A DNA stretch of 17,550 bases from JAFGVL01 sp031553685 (GCA_031553685.1 JAVBLE010000058.1:1-17550), one strand, 5' to 3'; counted from the first letter of the stretch, positions 6,649 to 14,640 are shown. The notes: generated from the sequence alone by a model not told the origin. Translations and numbers: made by a program.

Positions 6649-8574
6649 TTACATCGCGCAAGCAACCACCAATCCGGCAATCATCAATGCCGACAAGGCA
6701 AATACCCAAACATATTGTTGCAAATTGCCCGATTGCATACCTTTTATCTTGCTCGATGCACCGTTGCTCCAACGCGCTTGGAAATCCATAAACCCGTCAA
6801 TTATTTTACGGTCGAACCAAGCAATTGGGGTTGAAATACAATTGAAAATTATTTTTTTAGTAACAAAAAGATAAATCTCATCAAAATAGAATTTGTTCTT
6901 TGTCGCCACATAAAATCCACTTAAAGTAGTCGAAATTTTATCCGGAATATTCGTTTGCTTTTTATACAAAACAGTAGCAATAGCAATACCAACAACACCT
7001 ACCAATACACTTGGCACGGCAACCAGCCAGTCAATGTGTGTATGGAACTCCAATCCATCAGTTGTAACCAAACTGTGGAACGGAACAAATCCGGTAACAA
7101 GAGTCAAGAACCCTAAAAAGATAAGCGGAGCACTCATAGCCACGCCGCCTTCGTGCGGAGTATGATGGTAATGTGTATCTTTTCCCCAGAAAATACTATA
7201 ATAAAGGCGGAACATGTAGAATGCAGTCAGTCCGGCAACTAAATATTGACAAGCAAATAATATTTTATCATGGTGGAAAGCCGCAACTAATATTTCATCT
7301 TTACTAAAAAAGCCTGAAAATGGAGGAATTCCAGCAATAGACAAACAAGCGATCAAGAAAGTGATATGTGTAATTGGTAAATATTTGCGCAGTCCGCCCA
7401 TATCGCCCATTTCGTTACTATGCACAGCATGGATAACTGCACCCGCTCCCAAGAATAATAATGCTTTGAAGAATGCGTGAGTAAACAAGTGGAACATAGA
7501 CGCCATGTAGCCCAATCCGGCATGGTCGCCATAGCCGGATACACCTAACGCTACCATCATATACGCAATTTGCGAAATGGTGGAGAATGCCAGCACTCGT
7601 TTAATATCCGTTTGCGTACAAGCAATCACTGCCGCAAACAGCGAAGTAGCCGCACCGATATAACCAATCATGGTCAATACATGAGGCGTAGCAAAATGAT
7701 AAACCGGAAACAAGCGTGCAACTAAATACACACCCGCAACCACCATCGTAGCCGCATGGATAAGTGCTGATACGGGCGTTGGACCTTCCATCGCATCGGG
7801 CAACCAAATGTGCAACGGCAACATAGCCGATTTTCCGGCACCACCCATAAATATAAGAGCTGTAGCCCATGATGCTACCGAAAATCCTAAGAAAGTAATT
7901 CCTTGAGTAGAAGTAACGACTAACGAAGCGTTATCGGCTGTCAAAGCTTCAAAACTAAATGTTTTTGTAAAATAAGAAAGGATCAAAATGCCAATCAAAA
8001 AGCCCAAGTCGGCAAAACGCGTGACAATAAACGCCTTTTTGGCAGCTTTAATAGCCGAAGGTTTGGTATAGTAGAAGCTAATCAAAAGGAAAGACGAAAC
8101 ACCTACCAACTCCCAAAAAATATACATTTGGAAAATATTGGTAGCCACCACCAAACCAAGCATTGAAAATGTAAACAATGAAAGGAATGCATAATAGCGT
8201 TGGAAACCACGCTCGCCGTGCATATAGCCCAAACTGTAAATATGTACCATCAACGACACAGTGCTGATTACCACCAACATCATTACCGAAATAGGATCAA
8301 GGAAGATACCCAAGTCAATGTGCAAATTCTCGCTAAACCTTAACCACTCAACACTTTGAGCAAATTTCAAATAAGTTTCGCCTACTTTACCAAAAACAAA
8401 AAAGTAGTTGAACGCAGTAAAGTACGACAAAATTGCAACGATTGACAAACCAATGGTACCAATGGTTCCCGCCGTTTTGTGCGAAAATTTGCTATCAGCC
8501 AAACCGAGCAACAAAAAGTTGAAAACCGGAATCGCAAGAATTAAAATTGAAATTATAATAATGTATGATTGCAT
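6649..8574 (-). CDS. nuoL: Complex I subunit L (distal antiporter-like)
   Basis: NuoL is the distal proton-pumping, Mrp-antiporter-like subunit, whose C-terminal lateral helix runs along the membrane arm. The product is 641 residues. The key TM5 glutamate is E155 in FWELVGVSSFLLI. The TM7 lysine is K248 in AGKSAMLPLHIWLPDAMEG, followed by PTPVSALIHAATMVVAGVYL. The C-terminal 170 residues, after the last antiporter helix, hold the region of the lateral helix and final anchor (FDEIYLFVTKK, then ARWSNGASSKIKGMQSGNLQ). It starts 6 nt after nuoK. After its stop a toxin-antitoxin pair is inserted before nuoM, 72 nt downstream. Nothing is missing. Confidence 0.97.
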   Translation of the reverse strand: MQSYIIIISILILAIPVFNFLLLGLADSKFSHKTAGTIGTIGLSIVAILSYFTAFNYFFVFGKVGETYLKFAQSVEWLRFSENLHIDLGIFLDPISVMMLVVISTVSLMVHIYSLGYMHGERGFQRYYAFLSLFTFSMLGLVVATNIFQMYIFWELVGVSSFLLISFYYTKPSAIKAAKKAFIVTRFADLGFLIGILILSYFTKTFSFEALTADNASLVVTSTQGITFLGFSVASWATALIFMGGAGKSAMLPLHIWLPDAMEGPTPVSALIHAATMVVAGVYLVARLFPVYHFATPHVLTMIGYIGAATSLFAAVIACTQTDIKRVLAFSTISQIAYMMVALGVSGYGDHAGLGYMASMFHLFTHAFFKALLFLGAGAVIHAVHSNEMGDMGGLRKYLPITHITFLIACLSIAGIPPFSGFFSKDEILVAAFHHDKILFACQYLVAGLTAFYMFRLYYSIFWGKDTHYHHTPHEGGVAMSAPLIFLGFLTLVTGFVPFHSLVTTDGLEFHTHIDWLVAVPSVLVGVVGIAIATVLYKKQTNIPDKISTTLSGFYVATKNKFYFDEIYLFVTKKIIFNCISTPIAWFDRKIIDGFMDFQARWSNGASSKIKGMQSGNLQQYVWVFALSALMIAGLVVACAM

Positions 8575-8580
8575 GTTCGA

Positions 8581-8889
8581 TTAATATTTTAAATTCTTCA
8601 CTTCGTCAGTAGTAATTTTCTTTCCGTTGCGGAACACATTGATGATGATTGCGATAGCAATAGCCGTTTCGGCAGCCGCCACTCCGATCGAAAACAATGA
8701 GAAAAACATCCCTTCCATTTGTCCAGGAAACAGATACCGGTTAAACACTACAAATGTAATATTTACCGCATTCAACATCAATTCGAGCGACATCAACACC
8801 GCCAACAGATTGTGTCGGGTGATAAATCCGTAAACGCCGATAAAGAACAACAATGCGCTTACCACTAAAAAACATTCCATTGGAATCAT
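8581..8889 (-). CDS. nuoK: Complex I subunit K
   Basis: NuoK is a three-helix, MrpC-like membrane subunit that carries two buried glutamates needed for proton transfer. In the 102-residue product these are E36 in MSLELMLNAVN and E74 in AAAETAIAIA, equivalent to E36 and E72 of E. coli NuoK. The residue number of the first glutamate supports the ATG at 8889 over the internal ATG at 8880. A short polar C-terminal tail follows. The stop codon is 6 nt before nuoL. Function is expected to be normal. Confidence 0.96.
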   Translation of the reverse strand: MIPMECFLVVSALLFFIGVYGFITRHNLLAVLMSLELMLNAVNITFVVFNRYLFPGQMEGMFFSLFSIGVAAAETAIAIAIIINVFRNGKKITTDEVKNLKY

Positions 8890-8895
8890 ATCTTC

Positions 8896-8924
8896 AATTT
8901 ACTATTTTTCGATTTACAATTTAC
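8896..8924. repeat. Leader repeat upstream of nuoK (copy B)
   Basis: This is the second copy of the roughly 28-nt sequence found before nuoJ at 9549-9576, with about three differences. It lies 7 nt before the nuoK start codon, a similar distance to that of the nuoJ copy (6 nt). Confidence 0.6.
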
Positions 8925-8933
8925 TTATTTTTT

Positions 8934-9032
8934 AATTAGCAAATTAGCAGATTCGATAATTTGCCAATGTAAGAATAAATGCTTTGCATTTAAATTCATT
9001 TGCTAATATGCTAATTTTCAAATTTGCTAATT
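8934..9032. repeat. AT-rich inverted repeat between nuoJ and nuoK
   Basis: The end arms aattagcaaat (8934-8944) and atttgctaatt (9022-9032) are exactly complementary. Further copies of the unit ttagca/tgctaa lie between them. The right arm covers the nuoJ stop codon. It could form a long weak hairpin in the nuo mRNA. It is probably a simple repeat. Confidence 0.6.
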
Positions 9033-9543
9033 ACTTCTTGCGGGCAATTAAAATCCCGCCAATAATACAAGCCAGCAACAAAATACTGATTGCCTCAAAC
9101 GGCAACAAATATCCATAACGCTCCGTTCCCATCAATGATTGACCGATGGCGTGCATGTCGATTTCCGAAGCAACCACTTGTTGGGCACAAGGATATTTTT
9201 GGGTCAATAAAATGAAGGAGCAAAACGCCGCCCCCGATGCCGAAACAATCAATCCAATCACTTTTCGTGACAGTTTAGCGTCCGGCATTTTCTCTCCCAC
9301 CTGACTTGTCAGGAATATCGAGAACACAAACAATACCAAGATACCGCCCACATACACAGATATTTGCACCCCAGCCAAGAAATGGTAGTTGAGCAGCAAG
9401 TAATATCCGCCGGTGGCAATCAACACAAAAAGTAAATAAGTAGCCGCTCTCAAAATACGGCGCGACACAACCGACATCACTCCGCAACTCAAAATGACTG
9501 CCGAGAGAATTCCAAATATTATCTGTGATGCTGTAATTTCCAT
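9031..9543 (-). CDS. nuoJ: Complex I subunit J
   Basis: NuoJ is a five-helix membrane subunit next to NuoA, NuoH and NuoK. Its third helix, with a pi-bulge, takes part in coupling. The product is 170 residues. Recognisable blocks are VVSRRILRAATYLLFVLIATGGYYLLLNYHFLAG cut into helix 2 and its loop, and VQISVYVGGILVLFVFSIFL, the highly conserved third helix, at about residues 54-73. The last helix ends ILLLACIIGGILIARKK. The gene follows the GC-rich repeat, and its downstream gap of 141 nt before nuoK is another AT-rich repeat. Length and motifs are normal. Confidence 0.95.
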   Translation of the reverse strand: MEITASQIIFGILSAVILSCGVMSVVSRRILRAATYLLFVLIATGGYYLLLNYHFLAGVQISVYVGGILVLFVFSIFLTSQVGEKMPDAKLSRKVIGLIVSASGAAFCSFILLTQKYPCAQQVVASEIDMHAIGQSLMGTERYGYLLPFEAISILLLACIIGGILIARKK

Positions 9544-9548
9544 AAAAT

Positions 9549-9576
9549 CATTTACTATTTATCGATTTACATTTAC
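9549..9576. repeat. Leader repeat upstream of nuoJ (copy A)
   Basis: This 28-nt sequence just before the nuoJ start codon is almost the same as 8896-8924, which lies just before nuoK. Both contain tttactattt, then tcgatttaca and tttac. On the mRNA each reads as three GUAAAU units. It may be a simple intergenic repeat or a shared translation signal. Confidence 0.6.
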
Positions 9577-9590
9577 TGTTAAAAATCATT

Positions 9591-9740
9591 AGGGCGCGTC
9601 CCCGCCGCATTTCGCCGACATATAAACATTCCACATTTGTCGGCGGGGTCGGGCTATCCGCTACAAGTCCTCGCTACGCTGCGGGCTTTCCGCTACTATC
9701 CCTCGCGCGTCCGCCCTTCGGGTCGGGTTGGCGTGCCGAT
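9591..9740. repeat. GC-rich palindromic repeat between nuoI and nuoJ
   Basis: This block is far richer in G and C than its surroundings. It can fold in two mutually exclusive ways: ccccgccg (9600-9607) with cggcgggg (9641-9648), or cgccgaca (9613-9620) with tgtcggcg (9638-9645). The rest has the near-repeated phrases gctatccgctac and tttccgctactatcc, which I know from dispersed GC-rich repeats in many Bacteroidota genomes. It ends with cgggtcgggttggcg, also found near both ends of the window. No reading frame or RNA gene was recognised. It would be transcribed within the nuo mRNA. Confidence 0.75.
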
Positions 9741-9791
9741 AGTAAAATTTATCTGACACTACTGAAATTCAACAGAAAACGACAAATCTAT

Positions 9792-10292
9792 CTATTGATT
9801 AATCTCTTCTTTCGTTTCCTTTACTTTTACTGCTAATTTCGAGCCTTCTTGGTTCAACTGTTTCACCAACTTAGAGCGGGTAAACACAGAATGTTCAAAC
9901 CATTGCGACCATTCGATAGCATCTTGTGGACAAGTACGCACACACAAATCGCAAAAAATACAACTCCCCAAATCATATTCATACTTATCCAGTACTTTTT
10001 TCGATTTACCGGTTTCCTCGTCGGTTTCCTGTTTCGACAGAATCGTGATTGTACCATTAGGACAGTTCATTTGACAAATACCGCATGCTGTACATTTGTG
10101 CTCGTTAGCAGCATTATGAGGCATAACCAACTCGGCACGGAAACGATCGAACAATTCGTTTTTGCCCCGGTTTTCAGGATATTGTTCTGTAATCTTCGGG
10201 CGGAAAAAGTTTATCATGGTAATTCGCATACCTTGAATCAAATTCCAAATACCAAGAACAATATTTTTTATATAAGTAATAAAACTTTTCAT
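9792..10292 (-). CDS. nuoI: Complex I subunit I (two 4Fe-4S clusters)
   Basis: NuoI carries clusters N6a and N6b, the relay that hands electrons to N2 on NuoB. The 166-residue product has two ferredoxin-type motifs with all eight ligands: C67, C70, C73 and C77 (CTACGICQMNCP), and C111, C114, C117 and C121 (CIFCDLCVRTCP). The N-terminal 30 residues form an amphipathic, membrane-facing stretch. A lysine- and glutamate-rich tail follows the second cluster. In an enzyme without NuoEFG this subunit is the likely entry point for electrons from an external donor such as ferredoxin, which is inference. It starts 9 nt after nuoH. A 248-nt repeat-rich gap follows before nuoJ. Confidence 0.97.
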   Translation of the reverse strand: MKSFITYIKNIVLGIWNLIQGMRITMINFFRPKITEQYPENRGKNELFDRFRAELVMPHNAANEHKCTACGICQMNCPNGTITILSKQETDEETGKSKKVLDKYEYDLGSCIFCDLCVRTCPQDAIEWSQWFEHSVFTRSKLVKQLNQEGSKLAVKVKETKEEINQ

Positions 10293-10301
10293 TTTTATAT
10301 A

Positions 10302-11408
10302 TTAGATTACAGTCAATACCGCCATTAATAATAAATTCACAAATGCGATAGGCATTAATATCTTCCACTCGAACTTTAAAAGTTGGTCGATACGCAAACG
10401 AGGGAAAGTCCAACGCACCCAAAGTGCAAAAAACACACAAGCCGCCACTTTACCGAAGAACCAAACCATTGACGGAATATAATCCATCACATGGTTAAAC
10501 GACGCCCAACCCGGAATGTGAAACGGTTGCCAACCGCCCAAAAACATTGTAGTAGCAATAGCCGCCACGATGAACATGTTCATATATTCTGCTAAATAAT
10601 AAAATCCAAAAGTAATACCCGAATACTCGGTGTGATAACCGGCAGTCAACTCAGATTCAGCTTCGGGCAAGTCGAAAGGACCACGATTGGTTTCAGCATG
10701 CCCGGCTATTAGGTAGATAAGAAAAGCGATAAGTGCAGGAATGGCTTTCCAACCATGAAAAATATTCCAAACGGTAGCCTGTTGTTCTACCACTTGCGAT
10801 AGTTGCATAGTACCAGCAAGTACAACGATGGTCATCAAAGCGATAGCTGCCGAAAGCTCATAACTAACTAATTGCGCTCCCGAACGCATGGCGCCAATCA
10901 AAGTATATTTATTGTTGCTCGACCATCCGGCTAATAAAATTCCAATAATGCCCAACGACGATACCGCCAACAGATAAAATACCCCGATGTTGAAATCGAT
11001 AGCATGTAAACCTTTACCAAAAGGTAGAGCGGCAAATGCTAAAATCGACCCCATAATTACAAAAAACGGAGCTAATACAAACAGGAATTTGTCGCTGCGG
11101 TCGATAGAGATAATCTCTTTCAGCAAGATTTTGATCATATCGGCAACTGTTTGTAACAATCCCCATTTTCCTACACGGTTAGGTCCGATACGGCATTGAA
11201 AGAAAGCACAAATCTTGCGTTCTACATAAATTAAAATCAATGCAAGAACTGCATACAACGCCAAAAACAATGCGCCGACAATGACAAATTCGATTGCCAA
11301 AACGCCCCAATGAGGCAACACCGAATGTAATCCGGCATCTATATCTGTGGTTATAATACTTGCATCGTAAAATAACGCTTTGAGATAATAAAGAATTTTA
11401 TCTAACAT
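10302..11408 (-). CDS. nuoH: Complex I subunit H
   Basis: NuoH is the membrane subunit that forms the quinone chamber with NuoB and NuoD and links quinone reduction to proton pumping. The product is 368 residues with about eight membrane segments. The most conserved block is clear: YVERKICAFFQCRIGPNRVG at residues 61-80, then KWGLLQTVADMIKILLKE. A later loop has FDLPEAESELTAGYHTEYSG, rich in the conserved acidic residues. Length is slightly above the usual 320-350. It follows the Bro-N gene by 40 nt and precedes nuoI by 9 nt. No damage is visible. Confidence 0.97.
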   Translation of the reverse strand: MLDKILYYLKALFYDASIITTDIDAGLHSVLPHWGVLAIEFVIVGALFLALYAVLALILIYVERKICAFFQCRIGPNRVGKWGLLQTVADMIKILLKEIISIDRSDKFLFVLAPFFVIMGSILAFAALPFGKGLHAIDFNIGVFYLLAVSSLGIIGILLAGWSSNNKYTLIGAMRSGAQLVSYELSAAIALMTIVVLAGTMQLSQVVEQQATVWNIFHGWKAIPALIAFLIYLIAGHAETNRGPFDLPEAESELTAGYHTEYSGITFGFYYLAEYMNMFIVAAIATTMFLGGWQPFHIPGWASFNHVMDYIPSMVWFFGKVAACVFFALWVRWTFPRLRIDQLLKFEWKILMPIAFVNLLLMAVLTVI

Positions 11409-11448
11409 TTATATCTAAATTTTTACGAGATAAATTTATTTTCAACTA

Positions 11449-12279
11449 TTAATTTCCTATTTCTTTAGGCTTAACTGACTTTGCATTAAGTGGTGTAACT
11501 ACTTTTTTACCCGTATTTGCTTCCAGTTCTTGACGAGCCACTTTGGCAACATTTCCGCCTTTTCGTGCAACAGTTATGCTGTCTTCAAAAGTTTCGGGAT
11601 TCGTTGATTGAGAAATGTCGCGGGTAGATGCTTCAGCTAACATATTGAGGATTAACTCTGTGTTAGTCATGTTGTCGCGTAAATTCTCTTTCTTTAATCC
11701 TTTTAGATTTTTATATTCCTTAGTCGTTTTACCTGACCAAGCTTGTGTAATAATATCAGTCAAACTTGCAAAATGCGTACTCTCTTTCAGTCCCACACGC
11801 TTCCATTCATCAGTTAGTTCTTTTCGAACTTCGATACTCTTCAATCGTTGATTGATCCAATTTTCAGAATATCCTAAGCGCAAATATTCCTTCATTGCCC
11901 GATCAATTGTCAATTCAGGGTCTTGCAGCTCATCCAATCGTTCTTTGGCTATTTCTGCCAACCAAAGCTTAAAAGGTTCTGCCTTGGGTGAAGGAATCGA
12001 TTGAATTAAACGAAAGAGCTGTTCTGTATCAGCAACATCAGTTAAGCGCATTTTTCCATCCAAAGCTTGCATTTTCAACTGTCCGATTTTTTCGGACAGT
12101 TCACTTCCTTCTACCTTTAATTTGCGCTTTAGGTCATCCCAATATTTGCGAGGACGAGCATTCTCAGTCAAAGCCTCAATTACATCAACTATCGAAAAAT
12201 ACCATTTTTCGTCAGCATCATCCCAAATTGCTCGCACTTGCTTTGCTTCAAATAATTGTATAGAATCTATTTTTGTCAT
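11449..12279 (-). CDS. Bro-N / DinD-like protein (inserted in nuo operon)
   Basis: The 276-residue product begins with a Bro-N-type domain at about residues 8-110 (LFEAKQVRAIWDDADEKWYF, then LFRLIQSIPSPKAEPFKLWL). Such domains occur in phage antirepressors and baculovirus BRO proteins. The C-terminal half (KGLKKENLRDNMTNTEL, then GGNVAKVARQELEANTG) resembles E. coli DNA-damage-inducible DinD, which inhibits RecA-mediated strand exchange. Whether this protein does that is inference. It lies 43 nt after ORF6N gene 2 and 40 nt before nuoH, in the place where nuoEFG lie in operons that keep them. I see no promoter in either gap. The frame is intact, so it is probably co-transcribed with nuo. A perfect hairpin falls in codons 60-68. 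Confidence 0.8.
   Translation of the reverse strand: MTKIDSIQLFEAKQVRAIWDDADEKWYFSIVDVIEALTENARPRKYWDDLKRKLKVEGSELSEKIGQLKMQALDGKMRLTDVADTEQLFRLIQSIPSPKAEPFKLWLAEIAKERLDELQDPELTIDRAMKEYLRLGYSENWINQRLKSIEVRKELTDEWKRVGLKESTHFASLTDIITQAWSGKTTKEYKNLKGLKKENLRDNMTNTELILNMLAEASTRDISQSTNPETFEDSITVARKGGNVAKVARQELEANTGKKVVTPLNAKSVKPKEIGN
12077..12101. repeat. Perfect 10-bp hairpin inside the Bro-N/DinD-like gene
   Basis: The arms aactgtccga and tcggacagtt pair exactly around a 5-nt loop. They encode residues 60-68 (ELSEKIGQL) between the Bro-N core and the conserved PSPKAEPF motif. There is no following T tract on the coding strand, so it does not look like an intrinsic terminator. Compare the coding palindromes of the two ORF6N genes. 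Confidence 0.8.
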
Positions 12280-12322
12280 GTTGTTGATTTCTACTTTTAT
12301 TTGAATCTATTTTAAGGTCTTT

Positions 12323-12931
12323 TTATTTGTTAATTTTAAAACCAATAGGTTCACGCGCAGGATTCGCTCTTTCTACATTTATTTTGTTTGATAATTTAGC
12401 AAAAGCATCAAATAAATCATCTAAGGCTTTGTGTGTATCTTCGCTAAGATCATCTATATCTTGTAAAATTTCTTCGTTAGCCCTTTCTAAAGCTTTAACC
12501 CGCTCTTCGATACTTTTGGAGTTTTTTATTTCCAACAAGAATTTCCGTGCAGCAACGAAGGCTCGCATAATGCTAATATTCACTTGAATTGCAAGTGGAG
12601 ATCGTAAAATGCCTGATAACATGGCTACTCCTTCTTGCGTAAATGCATAAGGCAAATACTTTGCACTTCGATTTTTAGGGACTGAACTCATCACAATTTG
12701 TGATGAGTTGCTTGCAAACTCTTGATCTTTAGCTAAATGTATTTTTATATTTCTCCACTCTTCTTGCGTCAACTGAAACATGAAATCAATGGGGAACCGT
12801 TCTATATTTCGTTTTATTGACTGATTAAATATCCTTGTTTCAACATGATACATTTCTGCCAAATCAAAATCTAACATCACCTGTTGTCCTCTGATTTCAT
12901 AGATTTTATTTTTTATTGGCAGTAATTCCAT
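12323..12931 (-). CDS. ORF6N-domain DNA-binding protein, copy 2 (inserted in nuo operon)
   Basis: The 202-residue product has an N-terminal ORF6N domain at about residues 5-105 (NKIYEIRGQQVMLDFDLAEMY, then RFPIDFMFQLTQEEW and AFTQEGVAMLSGIL). A charged, probably coiled-coil C-terminal half follows (SKSIEERVKALERANEEILQ). ORF6N domains come from phage and mobile-element proteins and are thought to bind DNA, but the target here is unknown. I start it at the ATG at 12931. A TTG at 12946 would overlap nuoCD, and the paralog at 3833-4429 also begins MEL. It is about half identical to that paralog, is intact, and has no promoter of its own that I can see, so nuo readthrough probably expresses it. 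Codons 75-83 form a perfect palindrome, listed separately. Confidence 0.85.
   Translation of the reverse strand: MELLPIKNKIYEIRGQQVMLDFDLAEMYHVETRIFNQSIKRNIERFPIDFMFQLTQEEWRNIKIHLAKDQEFASNSSQIVMSSVPKNRSAKYLPYAFTQEGVAMLSGILRSPLAIQVNISIMRAFVAARKFLLEIKNSKSIEERVKALERANEEILQDIDDLSEDTHKALDDLFDAFAKLSNKINVERANPAREPIGFKINK
12685..12709. repeat. Perfect 12-bp coding palindrome in ORF6N gene 2
   Basis: The arms aactcatcacaa and ttgtgatgagtt are exactly complementary around one central base. They cover codons 75-83 (NSSQIVMSS) of the ORF6N gene. The core TCACAA-N-TTGTGA recurs at the homologous codons of the other ORF6N gene, where the outer arms are different but also pair. It could be a protein-binding site, an mRNA hairpin or a cruciform-prone site. 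Confidence 0.85.
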
Positions 12932-12935
12932 TATT

Positions 12936-14567
12936 TTATCTATCAATACAAGGAATCACATAATCCAGCGAGGCACCGATCATAATCAAATCCGCTAACT
13001 TTTCGTTGGTTACAGTCGGATTTAGTGCTGCTACCAATGGAATACATGGTGAACGGAACTTAACACGATACGGATTCTTGTCGCCTGTGCTCGAAATATA
13101 TACACCGAAATCTCCACGAGCATTTTCTACGCGTTGATAATAATCACCTTCCGGTAACTTGATGATAGCTTTTGTTTTTGCGCAATAATCGCCTTCGGGC
13201 ATACCGTCAAGCAGTTGCTCAATGATTTGAAGAGATTCCTCAATCTCCTCCAAACGCACGATGTAACGCTCGAAAGTCCCACCTTCGGTGCGGGTAACTT
13301 CATTAAATTTCACCTTGCCGTAAGCTGCGTAAGGCTCAATTTTTCGCACATCATTGTGCCAGCCCGAAGCGCGTCCGGCCGGACCGGTTACGCCGATTGA
13401 GATAGCTTCTACCGTGCTTAAAAAACCGATATCGCGCATACGACCCCGAGCAATCGGGTTATTGGTAAAGAGAATATGATATTCCTTCAACATTTTGCGC
13501 ATGTAAGGAATAAATTCTCTTGTTTTTTTGATAAAATTAGGGTGAATATCTTTGCTCAAACCACCAATCACAGAGTAGTTGCACATCAAGCGGCCACCGC
13601 CCGATTCTTCAAAAATATCCATAATCTTTTCACGGTCGCGCATGCCATACACAAACGCTGTGATAGAACCCATATCCATACACATACAGCCCCAACCGAG
13701 TAAGTGGGAAGCAATACGAGTCAATTCATCTAAAATGGTGCGAACATAATGAGCGCGTTCAGGCACTTCAAGTTCCAACGCTTTTTCAACGCAAAGGCAA
13801 ACCGCATGGCGGTTCATTGTACCCGAAAGGTAATCCAAACGATCAGCCAAGTGAAGTATTTGCGGGTAAGTATATCCTTCGCACATTTTTTCAATACCAC
13901 GATGGATATATCCAAAATTAGGATCAATTTTCTTAACCGTTTCACCATCCAACGATACACGCAAATGTAAAACTCCGTGAGTAGCAGGGTGTTGAGGACC
14001 AATATTTACTACATATTCCTGCTCGCCAAATAGCTGAAATGAGCTACCAACCGTTCCGTCGGGCGTAAGTGTAAGCACCTGAGCCGTTTCCATATCTTCA
14101 ACTGTTTGATTTTTCAGTGATAATGGATTGGAATTCAAATCATAATCTTTGCGAAAAGGATAACCCTCCCAATCGGCACGCAAATACAAACGGCGCATGC
14201 CCGGATGATTGATAAAACGAATACCGAAGAAATCAAAAGCTTCTCGTTCGTATAAGTTTGCCGATTCCCAAAGGTCGGCAACAGAATAAAGTTCAGGGTT
14301 TTCTCTATTGGATGTACTTGTTTTAAGTACTAACGGAAACTGATTGTTGGCGGTAGAAAACAGGCGATAAATAACGCCCAACGATTCGCCCCAGTCCATT
14401 CCGATAAGGTCTTGCAAATAATCGAATGCCAATTCGGCATCGTTTTTCAGTATTTCGGCAACAGCACGGAATTTGTCCAAAGCAACGGTTGCCGTAAGAA
14501 TCGCACCTTCGCTCCAAACAGTATCCGGAGCAACTTGTGTGATTTTATTTTTTATAATCTGATTCAT
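12936..14567 (-). CDS. nuoCD: Complex I fused subunits C and D
   Basis: This single 543-residue chain joins NuoC (30 kDa) and NuoD (49 kDa), which form the quinone-binding core of the peripheral arm together with NuoB. Residues 1 to about 150 are NuoC. The family signature is YEREAFDFFGIRF at 107-119, followed by HPGMRRLYLRADWEGYPFRKD. NuoD starts near residue 180 with GPQHPATHGVLHL. H197 and Y246 fall in register with quinone-binding H38 and Y87 of Thermus Nqo4 (constant offset of 159). The fusion is read through in one frame with a linker around residues 150-180, so it is a true fusion and not a frameshift. Its stop codon is 4 nt from the ATG of an inserted ORF6N gene. No gene for NuoE, F or G follows, although that is where they usually lie. 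Confidence 0.97.
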   Translation of the reverse strand: MNQIIKNKITQVAPDTVWSEGAILTATVALDKFRAVAEILKNDAELAFDYLQDLIGMDWGESLGVIYRLFSTANNQFPLVLKTSTSNRENPELYSVADLWESANLYEREAFDFFGIRFINHPGMRRLYLRADWEGYPFRKDYDLNSNPLSLKNQTVEDMETAQVLTLTPDGTVGSSFQLFGEQEYVVNIGPQHPATHGVLHLRVSLDGETVKKIDPNFGYIHRGIEKMCEGYTYPQILHLADRLDYLSGTMNRHAVCLCVEKALELEVPERAHYVRTILDELTRIASHLLGWGCMCMDMGSITAFVYGMRDREKIMDIFEESGGGRLMCNYSVIGGLSKDIHPNFIKKTREFIPYMRKMLKEYHILFTNNPIARGRMRDIGFLSTVEAISIGVTGPAGRASGWHNDVRKIEPYAAYGKVKFNEVTRTEGGTFERYIVRLEEIEESLQIIEQLLDGMPEGDYCAKTKAIIKLPEGDYYQRVENARGDFGVYISSTGDKNPYRVKFRSPCIPLVAALNPTVTNEKLADLIMIGASLDYVIPCIDR

Positions 14568-14576
14568 CTTTTCTAA

Positions 14577-14604
14577 ATTAAGAATTAAGAATTAAGAATT
14601 AGGA
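14577..14604. repeat. Tandem heptamer repeat, four copies
   Basis: Four consecutive copies of attaaga, the last with one change (attagga), lie in the nuoB-nuoCD spacer a few bases before the nuoCD start. A second A/G-rich stretch resembling 'gaagagtgaagaat' follows on the minus strand. This is a simple sequence repeat of a type often seen between Bacteroidota genes. It could vary in copy number. Confidence 0.75.
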
Positions 14605-14640
14605 ATGAGTGTTTTATTCTTCACTCTTCATTTTTATCTC

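Noticed and set aside
11449..12931. ORF6N gene 2 plus Bro-N gene as a toxin-antitoxin or restriction pair
   Set aside because: Neither protein shows toxin, nuclease or methylase motifs, and the 43-nt spacing gives no sign of coupled translation. Adjacency alone is not enough.
12932..12946. TTG start for ORF6N gene 2
   Set aside because: It would overlap the end of nuoCD. The ATG at 12931 gives the same MEL start as the paralog.
12936..14567. NuoC and NuoD joined by a frameshift or assembly error
   Set aside because: One uninterrupted frame covers both domains with a normal linker, and NuoCD fusions are known in this group.
14577..14604. CRISPR-like array
   Set aside because: The units are 7 bp and directly adjacent, with no spacers. 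It is a simple tandem repeat.
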